A stretch of DNA of 64,000 bases from Acidobacteriaceae bacterium (GTDB lineage Bacteria; Acidobacteriota; Terriglobia; Terriglobales; Acidobacteriaceae), in NCBI GenBank assembly GCA_003140075.1, contig PLIO01000086.1, positions 9,690-73,689 on the forward strand, given 5' to 3'. Both the position numbers and the translations under genes were made by a program. Each line of letters begins with the position of its first letter. The first letter of the stretch is position 1. Under the pieces are notes generated by a model, which was not told the origin of the DNA, did not search any database, and saw only the letters and a program-made list of their open reading frames with translations. Of this stretch, positions 24,728 to 33,191 are shown in pieces.

Positions 24728-26149
24728 TCAAGCTCCGACCGGCTTCTCTACATCCACCGGAAGCTCCGCCCCCTGCCAAGCGTCAAACCCTCCCACGACA
24801 TTGATCACATTCTGAAACCCCGCCCGCAGCAGCAAGCTGCAAGCAATCATGCTGCGATACCCGCCTTTGCAATGCACGGCGACAGGAACCTCGCGATCGA
24901 TCTCCGGCGGTGCGACTTTGAAGTTATCGAGCGGCCACCACGTTGCGCCTGCAATGTGGCCGGTTTCCCACTCCGCCTCGCGACGCACGTCCAGCACTTG
25001 CACGTCCAGCACTTGCACGCCCAGCACTTGCACTCCCGCACCTTGCAAGCGTTCACTAAGAGCATCGACGCTAATCTGCGGCAGTGTGGCCAAAGGCAAT
25101 CCAGCTTCGCGCCACGCCGCAAAGCCTCCCCGCAGATATCCTCGCGCGTCTTCGAGACCGATGCGGGCCAGACGCATTCGCGCTTCCGACACCGTTTCCT
25201 GCGATTCCGCGATTAGCACCGGACGCGCCGCCAAACCGAGCAGCGCTCCCGCCCACGAAGCAAACTGCCCCGACAACGCTATGTTCACCGACCCCGGCAC
25301 GTGCCCCGGGGCATACTCATCGCCAGGACGCACATCGAGGGCAATTCCGCCCTCGGCAAGAATCGTTTGCAGTTCGGCAGGTTCGACCGGAGCCAACGCC
25401 GGCAAGTCGGCAAGAGACGGCGCTCCGCTGCGATTGATCTCCGCATCCTGCAAGAAATATTCCGGACGAGCCGGCAGGTTGCTGGTCAACTGCGCAACGA
25501 ACTCTTCCCTGCTCTTGATCTGCAACGCATAATTCGTAAACCGCTCCGTGCCGATCGTCGAACTGCGTTCGGCCCGCATGTTGCGCCCGCACAACGAGCC
25601 CGCTCCATGCGCCGGATACACCAGCACGTGGTCCGCAAGCTTGAGCACCTTATTGTGCAGGCTGTCGTAGAGCATTCCCGCCAACTGCGCGGGAGTGTAG
25701 CGCTTGGAAAGATCGGGCCGGCCCACGTCTCCCAGAAAAAGCGTGTCGCCGGTCAGCACAGCCCAGGGCGCAGAGGACTTCTCTTCGTCCGTGATCACCA
25801 GGCACATACTCTCCGGCGTATGCCCCGGCGTTTCGAGAGCGGTAATCCGCATCTGGCCAACTTGCAACTGAAAGCCATCACGCACCGCAATGTGCGGAAA
25901 TGTAGCTTCCGCTTCAACTCCGATGTAGATCTGCGCCCCGGTTCTCGCACCCAGCTCGCGATGCCCGGAAACAAAGTCGGCATGCAGGTGAGTTTCGAAG
26001 ATGTAGCGGATGGAAACCCGATTCGCCTCCGCCGCCTGCAGATAGATCTCGACATCGCGCTGCGGATCGACCACAACCGCCTCGCCCTCCGACGCCAGCA
26101 TGTACGATGCGTGCGCCAGACAGCCCAGATAAAACTGTTCAAAGTACAT
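24728..26149 (-). CDS. MBL-fold hydrolase with two rhodanese domains (persulfide dioxygenase-like)
   Basis: 473 residues. The MBL-fold domain occupies about 1-245, with metal motif ETHLHADFVSGHREL, the second ligand TPGHTPE and GDTLFLGDVGRPDL, as in ETHE1/BlhA-type persulfide dioxygenases. Two rhodanese modules follow (about 265-355 and 375-465). The first has no cysteine at the expected loop (VLIAESQETVSEARM) and is probably non-catalytic. The second keeps it (VAVHCKGGYRSM). Likely role: oxidation or transfer of sulfane sulfur in sulfide detoxification, cytoplasmic. The second rhodanese opens with a 5-residue repeat (VQVLG, VQVLD, VQVLD) encoded by 15-bp tandem units. It is 117 bp downstream of acsA. 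Confidence 0.88.
   Translation of the reverse strand: MYFEQFYLGCLAHASYMLASEGEAVVVDPQRDVEIYLQAAEANRVSIRYIFETHLHADFVSGHRELGARTGAQIYIGVEAEATFPHIAVRDGFQLQVGQMRITALETPGHTPESMCLVITDEEKSSAPWAVLTGDTLFLGDVGRPDLSKRYTPAQLAGMLYDSLHNKVLKLADHVLVYPAHGAGSLCGRNMRAERSSTIGTERFTNYALQIKSREEFVAQLTSNLPARPEYFLQDAEINRSGAPSLADLPALAPVEPAELQTILAEGGIALDVRPGDEYAPGHVPGSVNIALSGQFASWAGALLGLAARPVLIAESQETVSEARMRLARIGLEDARGYLRGGFAAWREAGLPLATLPQISVDALSERLQGAGVQVLGVQVLDVQVLDVRREAEWETGHIAGATWWPLDNFKVAPPEIDREVPVAVHCKGGYRSMIACSLLLRAGFQNVINVVGGFDAWQGAELPVDVEKPVGA
24986..25045 (-). repeat. 15-bp tandem repeat inside the MBL-rhodanese gene
   Basis: Four 15-bp units: CACGTCCAGCACTTG twice, CACGCCCAGCACTTG, then a diverged CACTCCCGCACCTTG. 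In protein they give repeated VQVL(D/G) strands directly before the second rhodanese domain. An in-frame minisatellite of this kind can change copy number. Confidence 0.9.
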
Positions 26150-26266
26150 CGCTCACTCCGATCGAGAAGCTCGGTCAATTCTACCCCGCGAGACCGGAGT
26201 CCAGCCCGTCAGTAAGTCGTTTGCTACCGCCAGTGCAGCACTGACACCGTGACTTTTCGAGAATCG

Positions 26267-28177
26267 TTAGCCCTCCATGGTGGAGACGTCTCCGGCATCG
26301 GCGCCGGTTTCTTTCGCCTTGAGAAAACGCCGCAGGATCTTCCCCGATCGTGTCTTGGGCAAGGACGCCACAAACTCCAACGCTGACGGGGTCGCAATCG
26401 GCCCCAGTTCCCTTCTCACATGTTCGATCAAGGCCTCGGCCAAAGCGTCGGAGGCCACATGGTCGCCACGAACTTGCACGAACACCTTGATCATCTCGCC
26501 CTTCAAGGGGTCGGGCACGCCAATCGCCGCCGCTTCCGCCACCGCGGGATGCGACACCAGTGCGCTTTCCACCTCCGCGGTGCCGATGCGGTGTCCGGCT
26601 ACGTTGAGCACGTCGTCATATCGGCCGAGAACGGCGATGTATCCGTCTTTGTCTTTCATCGCGACATCACCCGTCATATAACAACCGGGAATTACCTGCC
26701 AGTCCCGCTCATAGCGCGCCGGGTCGCGCCACACGGTGCGCAGCATGTGGGGAAAGGGCCGCTTGAGCACCAACCGGCCTCCCGCCCCAGGAGGCGCTGA
26801 TTTGCCGTTCTCATCCAACACGTCGGCCTCGGCTCCCGGGACCGCGACGCCCACTTTTCCGGGCCGCATCGCCATCGAGGGCGGCGTGCCCAGCGTGGGT
26901 CCGCCCAACTCCGTTTGCCACCAGTTGTCCGTCACGTAGCCCCATTTCCCGTCGCCCGCCAGGTGAGTCTGTGCCCAGCGCCAGGCTTCAGGATTCAGCG
27001 GTTCGCCGGCGCACGCGATCGCGCGCAACGTGGTTAGGTCATGCGCCGCCGGGTAGCTCTCGCCATAGCGCATGAACATTCGCAAGGCGGTGGGAGCGGT
27101 AAACATCTTCGTCACCGCGTAGCGTTCCACAATCTCCCACGCCACACCGGGATTCGGGTAGTCGATGGCCCCTTCGCGGAACAGCGTGGTCACACCCGCG
27201 CACAGTGGCGCATACACGATGTAGGAGTGGCCCACCACCCATCCGATATCCGACGTGCACCAGAAGATGTCGCGGTCGCCCACGTCGTAGAAGTTCTCTA
27301 AGTGATAAGTCGTGCCCACCATGTAGCCGCCGTGCACGTGCACCACGCCTTTCGGTTTGCCGGTCGAGCCCGAAGTGTAGAGCAGGAAGAGCGGATCTTC
27401 CGCGTCCATTTCCTCGGCGGGACAATCCGGAGAAAACTTGAGCAATTCATTGAAGTCGATCTCGCGGGGAGCGGAAAGTTCGGCTCCGCCTCTCGAATAC
27501 ACAATCACTTTCTCCACCAGTTCCAGGTTCTCCACAGCCTCATCGACAATCGCCTTAAGCGCCACGGTCTTGCCCCGCCGGAAGCCCACGTCGCCGGCAA
27601 TCACGACCTTGGCCTGGGCGTCGACGATGCGGTCGCGCAGCGCCGTGTGTCCCAGACCGGCGTATACCACCGAATGAATCGCACCGAGGCGCGCGCAAGC
27701 CAGCATGGCGACCGCGCCCTCAATCGTCAGCGGCATGTAAATGACGACCCGGTCGCCTTTCACCACCCCCAGCGATTTCAACCCGTTAGCGAAGCGGCAC
27801 ACCATGCGGTGAAGGTGTCCATAGGTAACGATGCGCTCGCTGCCATCTTCTCCCAGCCAGATGAAGGCGGCACGATTGCGCCGTTCCGAGTCGGCGTGCC
27901 GATCCAGCGCATTGATTGTGATGTTGGTCTTGGCGCCCGTGAACCACTTATGATGCACGCCATCCCACTCCAGGACGCGGTCCCACTTCCGCGACCACTT
28001 GAAGCGGGTCGCGTACTCCGCCCAGAAAAATTCCGGATCTTTCAGCGAGCGCGCACATTCCCCCAACCAATCCTTCTGGATCACCTTGTCGGCAACAATT
28101 TCTGGCGCAGGGTATTCCTGATCGATGACCAAAAGATTGGAGATGTTCTCCGGCTTGGAGCCGGCGAGAGGGTTCAT
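26267..28177 (-). CDS. acsA: Acetyl-CoA synthetase (AMP-forming)
   Basis: 636 residues, close to the usual ~650. Adenylate-forming motifs: LLYTSGSTGKPKGVVHVHGG (P-loop-like A3), YMTGDVAMKDKDGYIAVLGR (A7 region), YDDVLNVAGHRIGTAEVES (A8) and the C-terminal KTRSGKILRRFLKA with the regulatory acetylation lysine. The N-terminal ARSLKDPEFFWAEYATRFKW is the ACAS domain. It activates acetate to acetyl-CoA in the cytoplasm. It is divergent from a porin gene; the shared upstream region contains a GTGA-N6-TCAC palindrome, and acs genes in other bacteria are under CRP control. Confidence 0.94.
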   Translation of the reverse strand: MNPLAGSKPENISNLLVIDQEYPAPEIVADKVIQKDWLGECARSLKDPEFFWAEYATRFKWSRKWDRVLEWDGVHHKWFTGAKTNITINALDRHADSERRNRAAFIWLGEDGSERIVTYGHLHRMVCRFANGLKSLGVVKGDRVVIYMPLTIEGAVAMLACARLGAIHSVVYAGLGHTALRDRIVDAQAKVVIAGDVGFRRGKTVALKAIVDEAVENLELVEKVIVYSRGGAELSAPREIDFNELLKFSPDCPAEEMDAEDPLFLLYTSGSTGKPKGVVHVHGGYMVGTTYHLENFYDVGDRDIFWCTSDIGWVVGHSYIVYAPLCAGVTTLFREGAIDYPNPGVAWEIVERYAVTKMFTAPTALRMFMRYGESYPAAHDLTTLRAIACAGEPLNPEAWRWAQTHLAGDGKWGYVTDNWWQTELGGPTLGTPPSMAMRPGKVGVAVPGAEADVLDENGKSAPPGAGGRLVLKRPFPHMLRTVWRDPARYERDWQVIPGCYMTGDVAMKDKDGYIAVLGRYDDVLNVAGHRIGTAEVESALVSHPAVAEAAAIGVPDPLKGEMIKVFVQVRGDHVASDALAEALIEHVRRELGPIATPSALEFVASLPKTRSGKILRRFLKAKETGADAGDVSTMEG

Positions 28178-28250
28178 GCGGACCTCCAGAAAATGCGTCG
28201 AGATGTTAACAGACGGAGTCGATTGTGTTCCGCCCTATAGTGTGCCCGCC

Positions 28251-28264
28251 GTGACCCGGATCAC
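28251..28264. promoter_or_regulatory. CRP/FNR-type operator candidate
   Basis: GTGACCCGGATCAC, i.e. GTGA-N6-TCAC, matching the E. coli CRP core; with its flanks it matches 9 of 10 positions of TGTGA-N6-TCACA. It lies in the 211-bp divergent region between acsA and the porin gene. Confidence 0.5.
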
Positions 28265-28301
28265 AAGTGAATGTTTTTTCGCCCCGGTTTCCAATACCTT
28301 C

Positions 28302-28331
28302 TTGACATCGTTCATCCGTTTGGAGTACGGT
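28302..28331 (+). promoter_or_regulatory. Candidate promoter of the porin gene
   Basis: A perfect TTGACA at 28302-28307, an 18-bp spacer, then TACGGT at 28326-28331 as a weak -10. The start codon is at 28389. Confidence 0.35.
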
Positions 28332-28388
28332 TGCGCCCCATGTTTGGTGCACAGGCCTAAATCAGGCCGGAAAGAGAGTACACCGTCC

Positions 28389-30503
28389 ATGTCGACGCTC
28401 AAAAAGTTGTTGTCGAGCCTGTTTCTGTTGGTCATCGCGGTCGTGCCCGTCGCGGCTGAAAGCAACGAAGCGAAACCGGCAAAAGAAGCTGCAACCAGCG
28501 CAGCCTCCGGAGATCCCACACCGGCTGCGGCCAGCCCGAGCTTAACCTCGGCTGCAGGCGACGCCAATATCACGGCCTTGCTCGGTGTGCTCGTGATGAA
28601 AGGAGTTCTGGCACCCGCCGAAGCCAACTCCATTCGGAATGCAGATCCCAAAGCGGAATTTCAGCTTCTGGTGGAAGCGCTTAGTCGCAAAGGCGTGTTG
28701 AGCGCGGCGGATTTGTCCGCAGCGACGAAGCCCGCGGCGCAACCTTCTGCCCCGGCACAACCATCCGTTCCGGCAGCGGCTCCGGCTGCTGTCGAAGAAA
28801 CAGTTTCGGCAGCGCTCGCAAGTTCGGACGCCTCGCCGCAGCAACCCCAAACCCAGCCGCAGCCACCTTATCCCTCGCGGGTAGCGGGCGAGCTGAAGCC
28901 TCCCCCAGTTTCGGTGGTACCGGCGGTGACTCCGGTCCGCGTGTTCCCGATAGATCCGCCGAAGACTGGCGGTCTAGCTGGGATTAAGGCTGGCCCGATC
29001 ACGCTTGCGCCTTATGGCTTTATCAAGGCAACGGTCGTGCATGACAGCAGCGACCCCAATGGCGACGACTTCCCATTTCCCGGCATATGGTTGAGTGCCG
29101 GGCCCAACTCGACGTTCAACACCGGCCCAACGGCGGATCCCGAGGTCCACGTCAAGGCGCGCTCCACGCGTTTTGGGCTCAACCTCGAATGGCCCGACAT
29201 GTCGAAGAACCTGACGCTGACCGGCAAGATCGAGGGCGACTTCGAAGGCAACTTCAGCGAGGTCGACAACCGCGACGTTTCCTCGATCCGCAGCAATGAA
29301 CCGCAACTGCGTCTGGCCTTCGTCCGCATGGATTACCACGCCAGCGATTCCACCGACATTTTCTTCGTCGGCGGACAGGACTGGACGCTTTTCGGATCCG
29401 GCGCGCTGATGAATATCCTGGAAACCACCTTCAATGGCGCGTTTTGGGGCAATACTTACGAACGTTCGCCACAACTGCGCGGCGGCTTCATCCAGACGCT
29501 GAGCAAGGAGAACAACGTCAAGCTCGAGGGGCAATTTGGGATCATGATGCCGAGCACCGGTGAAATCCTGAAGCTCGGGGACGCGGCCGGTAACGGGCTT
29601 GGCGCTCAACTCGGGGAAGGCGAGCGCGAGGGCGCCGACGCCGACCGTCCCGAGTGGGAAGCCAGAGCGGCTTTGAGCTTCCAACTCGACAAGGCGAAGG
29701 GTGTGGCCCCGGCACAAATCGCTTTGGCTGGATTCCATTCCCGGCGCACGTCGATCGTTCCCAACTCGTCGTACTGCTTAGCGGCGCCTTGCGCCGCAAA
29801 CACAACTCTTCTTCCAGCCGGCTACGAAGCCGCCTTCCCGAACGGCTTTCAGGCTTCCAGCACGCAGTGGGGTGGCCAGATCGTGGCGCAATTGCCTACG
29901 CGATGGGCTACGTTGGTGGCGACCGCCTACAAGGGCGGCGACCTGCGCTTCTACTTCGGAGGCCAAATCAACGGCTTCTTCACTGACGTAAGTGGACTCA
30001 CGAATGTCGTAGGACCCTTCTCAACTGCCGATGGCGGTCCGCTGGCGGCTCAGGGTGGCACCGTCCTTGGAACGAATGGAGCCGGACAGGTCGTGGTTGC
30101 TCCGCAAAAGCCCGTGCAGGCCTTTGGCGGATTCATCCAGATCGGCTTGCCGCTTTCGCGGTGGTTCAATGCCAATCCGCAAGGCCACAACGCGGGCTGG
30201 CAGCTTCACTTCACCATCGGCAAGGACCAGGTGGTGGATAACGACCAGTTCCGCGCCAATGGCGTGGGCTGCGCCGCCGCCGACGGTAGCGCTACGTGCA
30301 ACGGGGGACTCCCGATGTCGATGGGCAAGAGTGCCATCGGAACCCTGTATTACAAATTCAACAACTGGTGCTCGTTCGGCTTCGAGCAGTCGGTCTATGC
30401 CACGCGTATATACAACCACATCCCGCTTTACGTAATTGCTGGACAGCCATCCAACGAATGGCAGGATCACCGCAGCGAATTCGGGCCGATCTTTACGTTC
30501 TAG
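28389..30503 (+). CDS. Outer-membrane porin-like beta-barrel protein
   Basis: 704 residues from the ATG at 28389, chosen because it opens a proper signal peptide (MSTLKKLLSSLFLLVIAVVP, cleavage after VAA). The frame open further upstream overlaps acsA and is not coding. After the signal come a low-complexity Ala/Pro linker, about 200 residues in all, and a C-terminal barrel beginning ITLAPYGFIKATVVHDSSDP. The barrel shows alternating amphipathic strands (LTLTGKIEGDFEGNFSE, FVRMDYHASDSTDIFFVGGQ) and ends in GPIFTF with a terminal Phe typical of porins. It is probably an acidobacterial porin for small organic solutes. The location beside acsA and an MHS transporter hints at carboxylate uptake, which is inference. 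Confidence 0.75.
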   Translation: MSTLKKLLSSLFLLVIAVVPVAAESNEAKPAKEAATSAASGDPTPAAASPSLTSAAGDANITALLGVLVMKGVLAPAEANSIRNADPKAEFQLLVEALSRKGVLSAADLSAATKPAAQPSAPAQPSVPAAAPAAVEETVSAALASSDASPQQPQTQPQPPYPSRVAGELKPPPVSVVPAVTPVRVFPIDPPKTGGLAGIKAGPITLAPYGFIKATVVHDSSDPNGDDFPFPGIWLSAGPNSTFNTGPTADPEVHVKARSTRFGLNLEWPDMSKNLTLTGKIEGDFEGNFSEVDNRDVSSIRSNEPQLRLAFVRMDYHASDSTDIFFVGGQDWTLFGSGALMNILETTFNGAFWGNTYERSPQLRGGFIQTLSKENNVKLEGQFGIMMPSTGEILKLGDAAGNGLGAQLGEGEREGADADRPEWEARAALSFQLDKAKGVAPAQIALAGFHSRRTSIVPNSSYCLAAPCAANTTLLPAGYEAAFPNGFQASSTQWGGQIVAQLPTRWATLVATAYKGGDLRFYFGGQINGFFTDVSGLTNVVGPFSTADGGPLAAQGGTVLGTNGAGQVVVAPQKPVQAFGGFIQIGLPLSRWFNANPQGHNAGWQLHFTIGKDQVVDNDQFRANGVGCAAADGSATCNGGLPMSMGKSAIGTLYYKFNNWCSFGFEQSVYATRIYNHIPLYVIAGQPSNEWQDHRSEFGPIFTF

Positions 30504-30814
30504 GTCAGCGTTCCAGAGCGACCCCCCAACCCCAGCGGGTCAAAACCCGGCCCGCCGGGGTTGCCGGTCGGATGACTGAAATGGCCGATGCAGATTGAGG
30601 GCACTGGCTACCAAAGAAAGGGGGACGGGCTCCATTCGGGCGATGGCCCGCGGGTGAGTCTGTCGTCCCAAACTTTCCGCAGCCGGAAAAGCCATTGTGC
30701 GAGACCGGCGACGGGGAGCAAAATGTACGGCAGCTGCGAGAGCGGTCTGCAGAATCGTTCGGGAAAATCAGCTACGCGCCGGATGCATCCGCGGTGTTTG
30801 GAGGAATTGGCTTG
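30504..30814 (+). other. Intergenic region with a possible terminator and structured leader
   Basis: 311 bp. Just after the porin stop, AACCCC (about 30526) and GGGGTT (about 30556) with inner GC pairing could form a terminator. Further on, GGGACG (30622-30627) pairs perfectly with CGTCCC (30664-30669) around an inner hairpin GGGC-gatg-GCCC. This is the 5' leader of the PEGA gene. It matches no riboswitch consensus that I know. Confidence 0.4.
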
Positions 30815-31588
30815 ATGAGTGTCCGTAGGATCGCAGCTTTGCCGGCGGGTTTCCTGTTGGCGGTCGTACTCGCGAACGCCTCGTCGCTGAAAGACACAGT
30901 ACGGATCACGGTTCTGGATTCTGTGACTCGAGCCTCGACCCCTGACAACAACAACGGCGTCCCGCAGAATTGCGAACAACTTACTTTCGACGCCTATTGC
31001 CGTTCCACTACAAACGTGCCGCTGGTGAGTACCTTGCTCGTGCAGGAAGACAACCAGCCGCCGTTCCGTATCACTTGCACCATCGAATCGAGATATTCCC
31101 GATGCATTCCTCTGCCCAAGGGAGAAACCTTCGACGCCAAAAGAGAGAAACGCGGCCTCACGGTGTACTACGAGGATGACAAGGGCAAGGCGCGAAAGCA
31201 GTTGTACACGCTGGTAGCGTCGAACGCGACGGAAAGTCGACCGGCGCCTGCGGCCTCAGCTGCGGCCGAGCCAGCGCCTGCCCCGCACCCTGCGCCAGCG
31301 GTGCAGAATTCGCCGGCACCGGCCCCGCCGCCCCCCGCCGCGCACGGCGATCTGGCGGAGAAAGCAGAAGAAAAGGTAAAGTGCAATTTCAGCTCGACAC
31401 CGCCTGGAGCGGAAATAACGCTGGACGGCAGGTACGTGGGCAGCACGCCGTCCGAAATCGGCCTCGGGCCCGGGACCCATGCCGTCGCATTGTTTATGCC
31501 GGGCTTTGCCCTGTGGAAGCGGGACCTTACCGTCATCCCCGGGTCGGCATTGACGGTCAGCGCAATTTTGCAGAAGCAACAGCCGTGA
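30815..31588 (+). CDS. Secreted protein with C-terminal PEGA domain
   Basis: 257 residues from the ATG at 30815, preceded by GGAGGA at 9 bp. An upstream in-frame extension lacks a binding site. The signal peptide is MSVRRIAALPAGFLLAVVLA, cleaved near NAS. The middle contains paired cysteines (NCEQLTFDAYC, ITCTIESRYSRC) within a beta-rich domain. A long Ala/Pro linker follows (APAPHPAPAVQNSPAPAPPP). The C-terminus is a PEGA domain: SSTPPGAEITLDGRYVGSTP and GPGTHAVALFMPGFALWKRD. PEGA domains occur on exported, wall- or surface-associated proteins. Function unknown. It lies between the porin and the MHS transporter on the same strand. Confidence 0.8.
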   Translation: MSVRRIAALPAGFLLAVVLANASSLKDTVRITVLDSVTRASTPDNNNGVPQNCEQLTFDAYCRSTTNVPLVSTLLVQEDNQPPFRITCTIESRYSRCIPLPKGETFDAKREKRGLTVYYEDDKGKARKQLYTLVASNATESRPAPAASAAAEPAPAPHPAPAVQNSPAPAPPPPAAHGDLAEKAEEKVKCNFSSTPPGAEITLDGRYVGSTPSEIGLGPGTHAVALFMPGFALWKRDLTVIPGSALTVSAILQKQQP

Positions 31589-31676
31589 CCACGGTGGGTT
31601 GGTCCGCTGGGAAGTGGGAGTGCAGCAGATCCGGATGTGAGTGCGGGAAAAATACTGCAGGGAAACGGAGGAAGGT

Positions 31677-33149
31677 ATGGCGAACGCCGCGGTGGCCGTA
31701 GCAGGAAGAAGTACCCCGGAATACAGCATCTGGCGCGTGATCATGGCCTCGTCGGTCGGCACCATGATCGAGTGGTACGACTTCTACATTTTCGGCAGTC
31801 TGACGGCTATCCTGGCGCTGAAGTTTTATCCACCGGGCAATGACACGTTCGCCTACCTCGCTTATCTCGCGACGTTTGCGGTCGGCTTTCTGGTGCGGCC
31901 GTTCGGCGCACTGTTCTTCGGCCGCATCGGCGATCTGGTCGGACGCAAGTATGCCTTTATCGTAACCCTCTCCATCATGGGCTTTTCGACGTTTGTCATC
32001 GGCCTACTGCCGTCCTACGCGACGGCCGGCTGGTTCGCGCCGATCGTGCTCCTCTTGATCCGCGTCTTACAAGGTTTGGCACTGGGCGGAGAGTACGGCG
32101 GCGCCGCGGTTTATGTCGGCGAGCACGTTCCCGACAACAAGCGCGGCTTCTACACCAGCTTCATCCAGATCACGGCCACGCTGGGCCTGTTTGTCTCGCT
32201 CATCGTGATTCTGCTTACGCAATACTCGATGTCGAAGGAAGACTTCTCCGCTTATGGCTGGCGCATTCCTTTCCTGGTTTCCATCATCCTGGTGCTCATC
32301 TCACTCTATATTCGCTTGAAGATGAAGGAATCGCCCATCTTCGCCGAACTCAAGGCCACGGGCATGACTTCCACGCAACCGCTGAAGGATGCCTTCACCA
32401 AATGGCCGAATCTGAAGAACGTCCTGATTTCGCTTTTCGGAGCCACTGCGGGGCAGGGTGTGGTCTGGTACACCGGGCAGTTTTACGCCCTGTTCTATAT
32501 GCAGACCGTCCTGAAAGTGAATGTCAAAAGTGCCAACATCGTGGTCGCGATCGCCCTGCTGATCGGCATGCCGTTCTTCACCGTAGTGGGCGCGCTCTCC
32601 GACAAGATCGGGCGGAAGAAGCTCATGATGGCGGGCTGCCTGCTCGGCGTCCTTTTCTACATTCCGATCTACAAAGCCATGGAACGCGCCGCGGGGAACA
32701 ACGTGGTCACGGTAAAGTCCACCCGCAACAAAGTGACCGGCGCGACCGGGCTCACAGCTATGACCACGGACGCGACCGGTACATTGGTGCCCGCCAAGGA
32801 AGCTCCGAATCCGAATCTCACCATGTTGGTGCTGCTGGTGTTTGTGCAGGTTCTCTTCGTATGCCTGGTTTACGGCCCCATCGCCGCCTACCTGATTGAA
32901 GCCTTCCCGGCAAGGATTCGTTACACGTCGCTTTCTCTGCCCTATCACATCGGGAACGGCGTCTTTGGCGGGATGCTGCCGCTGATCGGCCTCTGGTCCG
33001 TCGCGGCCACCGGCAACATTTACGCCGGACTCTATTACCCGATGATTGTGGCGGGCATGACCTTTATCGTGGGAAGCCTGCTGCTGAAAGAGACGCGCGC
33101 CACACGCATCTGGGATGAAGCCGGAGGCAAGGCATCGGCGGCGGATTGA
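31677..33149 (+). CDS. MFS transporter, metabolite:H+ symporter (MHS) family
   Basis: 490 residues from the ATG at 31677 with GGAGG just upstream. Twelve hydrophobic segments are expected. The MHS signature is clear: ASSVGTMIEWYDFYIFGSLT in TM1, FVRRPFGALFFGRIGDLVGRK-like loop 2-3 (here FLVRPFGALFFGRIGDLVGR), and RVLQGLALGGEYGGAAVYVG in TM4. Family members carry carboxylates, proline/betaine, shikimate or dicarboxylic acids with protons. An unusually long hydrophilic loop (about residues 340-385, rich in T, N and A) separates the TM9-10 region. With acsA and the porin nearby, an organic-acid substrate is plausible but unproven. Confidence 0.88.
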   Translation: MANAAVAVAGRSTPEYSIWRVIMASSVGTMIEWYDFYIFGSLTAILALKFYPPGNDTFAYLAYLATFAVGFLVRPFGALFFGRIGDLVGRKYAFIVTLSIMGFSTFVIGLLPSYATAGWFAPIVLLLIRVLQGLALGGEYGGAAVYVGEHVPDNKRGFYTSFIQITATLGLFVSLIVILLTQYSMSKEDFSAYGWRIPFLVSIILVLISLYIRLKMKESPIFAELKATGMTSTQPLKDAFTKWPNLKNVLISLFGATAGQGVVWYTGQFYALFYMQTVLKVNVKSANIVVAIALLIGMPFFTVVGALSDKIGRKKLMMAGCLLGVLFYIPIYKAMERAAGNNVVTVKSTRNKVTGATGLTAMTTDATGTLVPAKEAPNPNLTMLVLLVFVQVLFVCLVYGPIAAYLIEAFPARIRYTSLSLPYHIGNGVFGGMLPLIGLWSVAATGNIYAGLYYPMIVAGMTFIVGSLLLKETRATRIWDEAGGKASAAD

Positions 33150-33191
33150 TCGCCGCAGACTTGCCGCTCCGCGCTAACGTTCATCTCCAAC

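Noticed and set aside
28125-28388. N-terminal extension of the porin gene
   Set aside because: It overlaps acsA, and a proper signal peptide begins at 28389.
30600-30700. Fluoride or SAH riboswitch
   Set aside because: GGCGATGG occurs but the remaining consensus positions and pseudoknot partners are absent.
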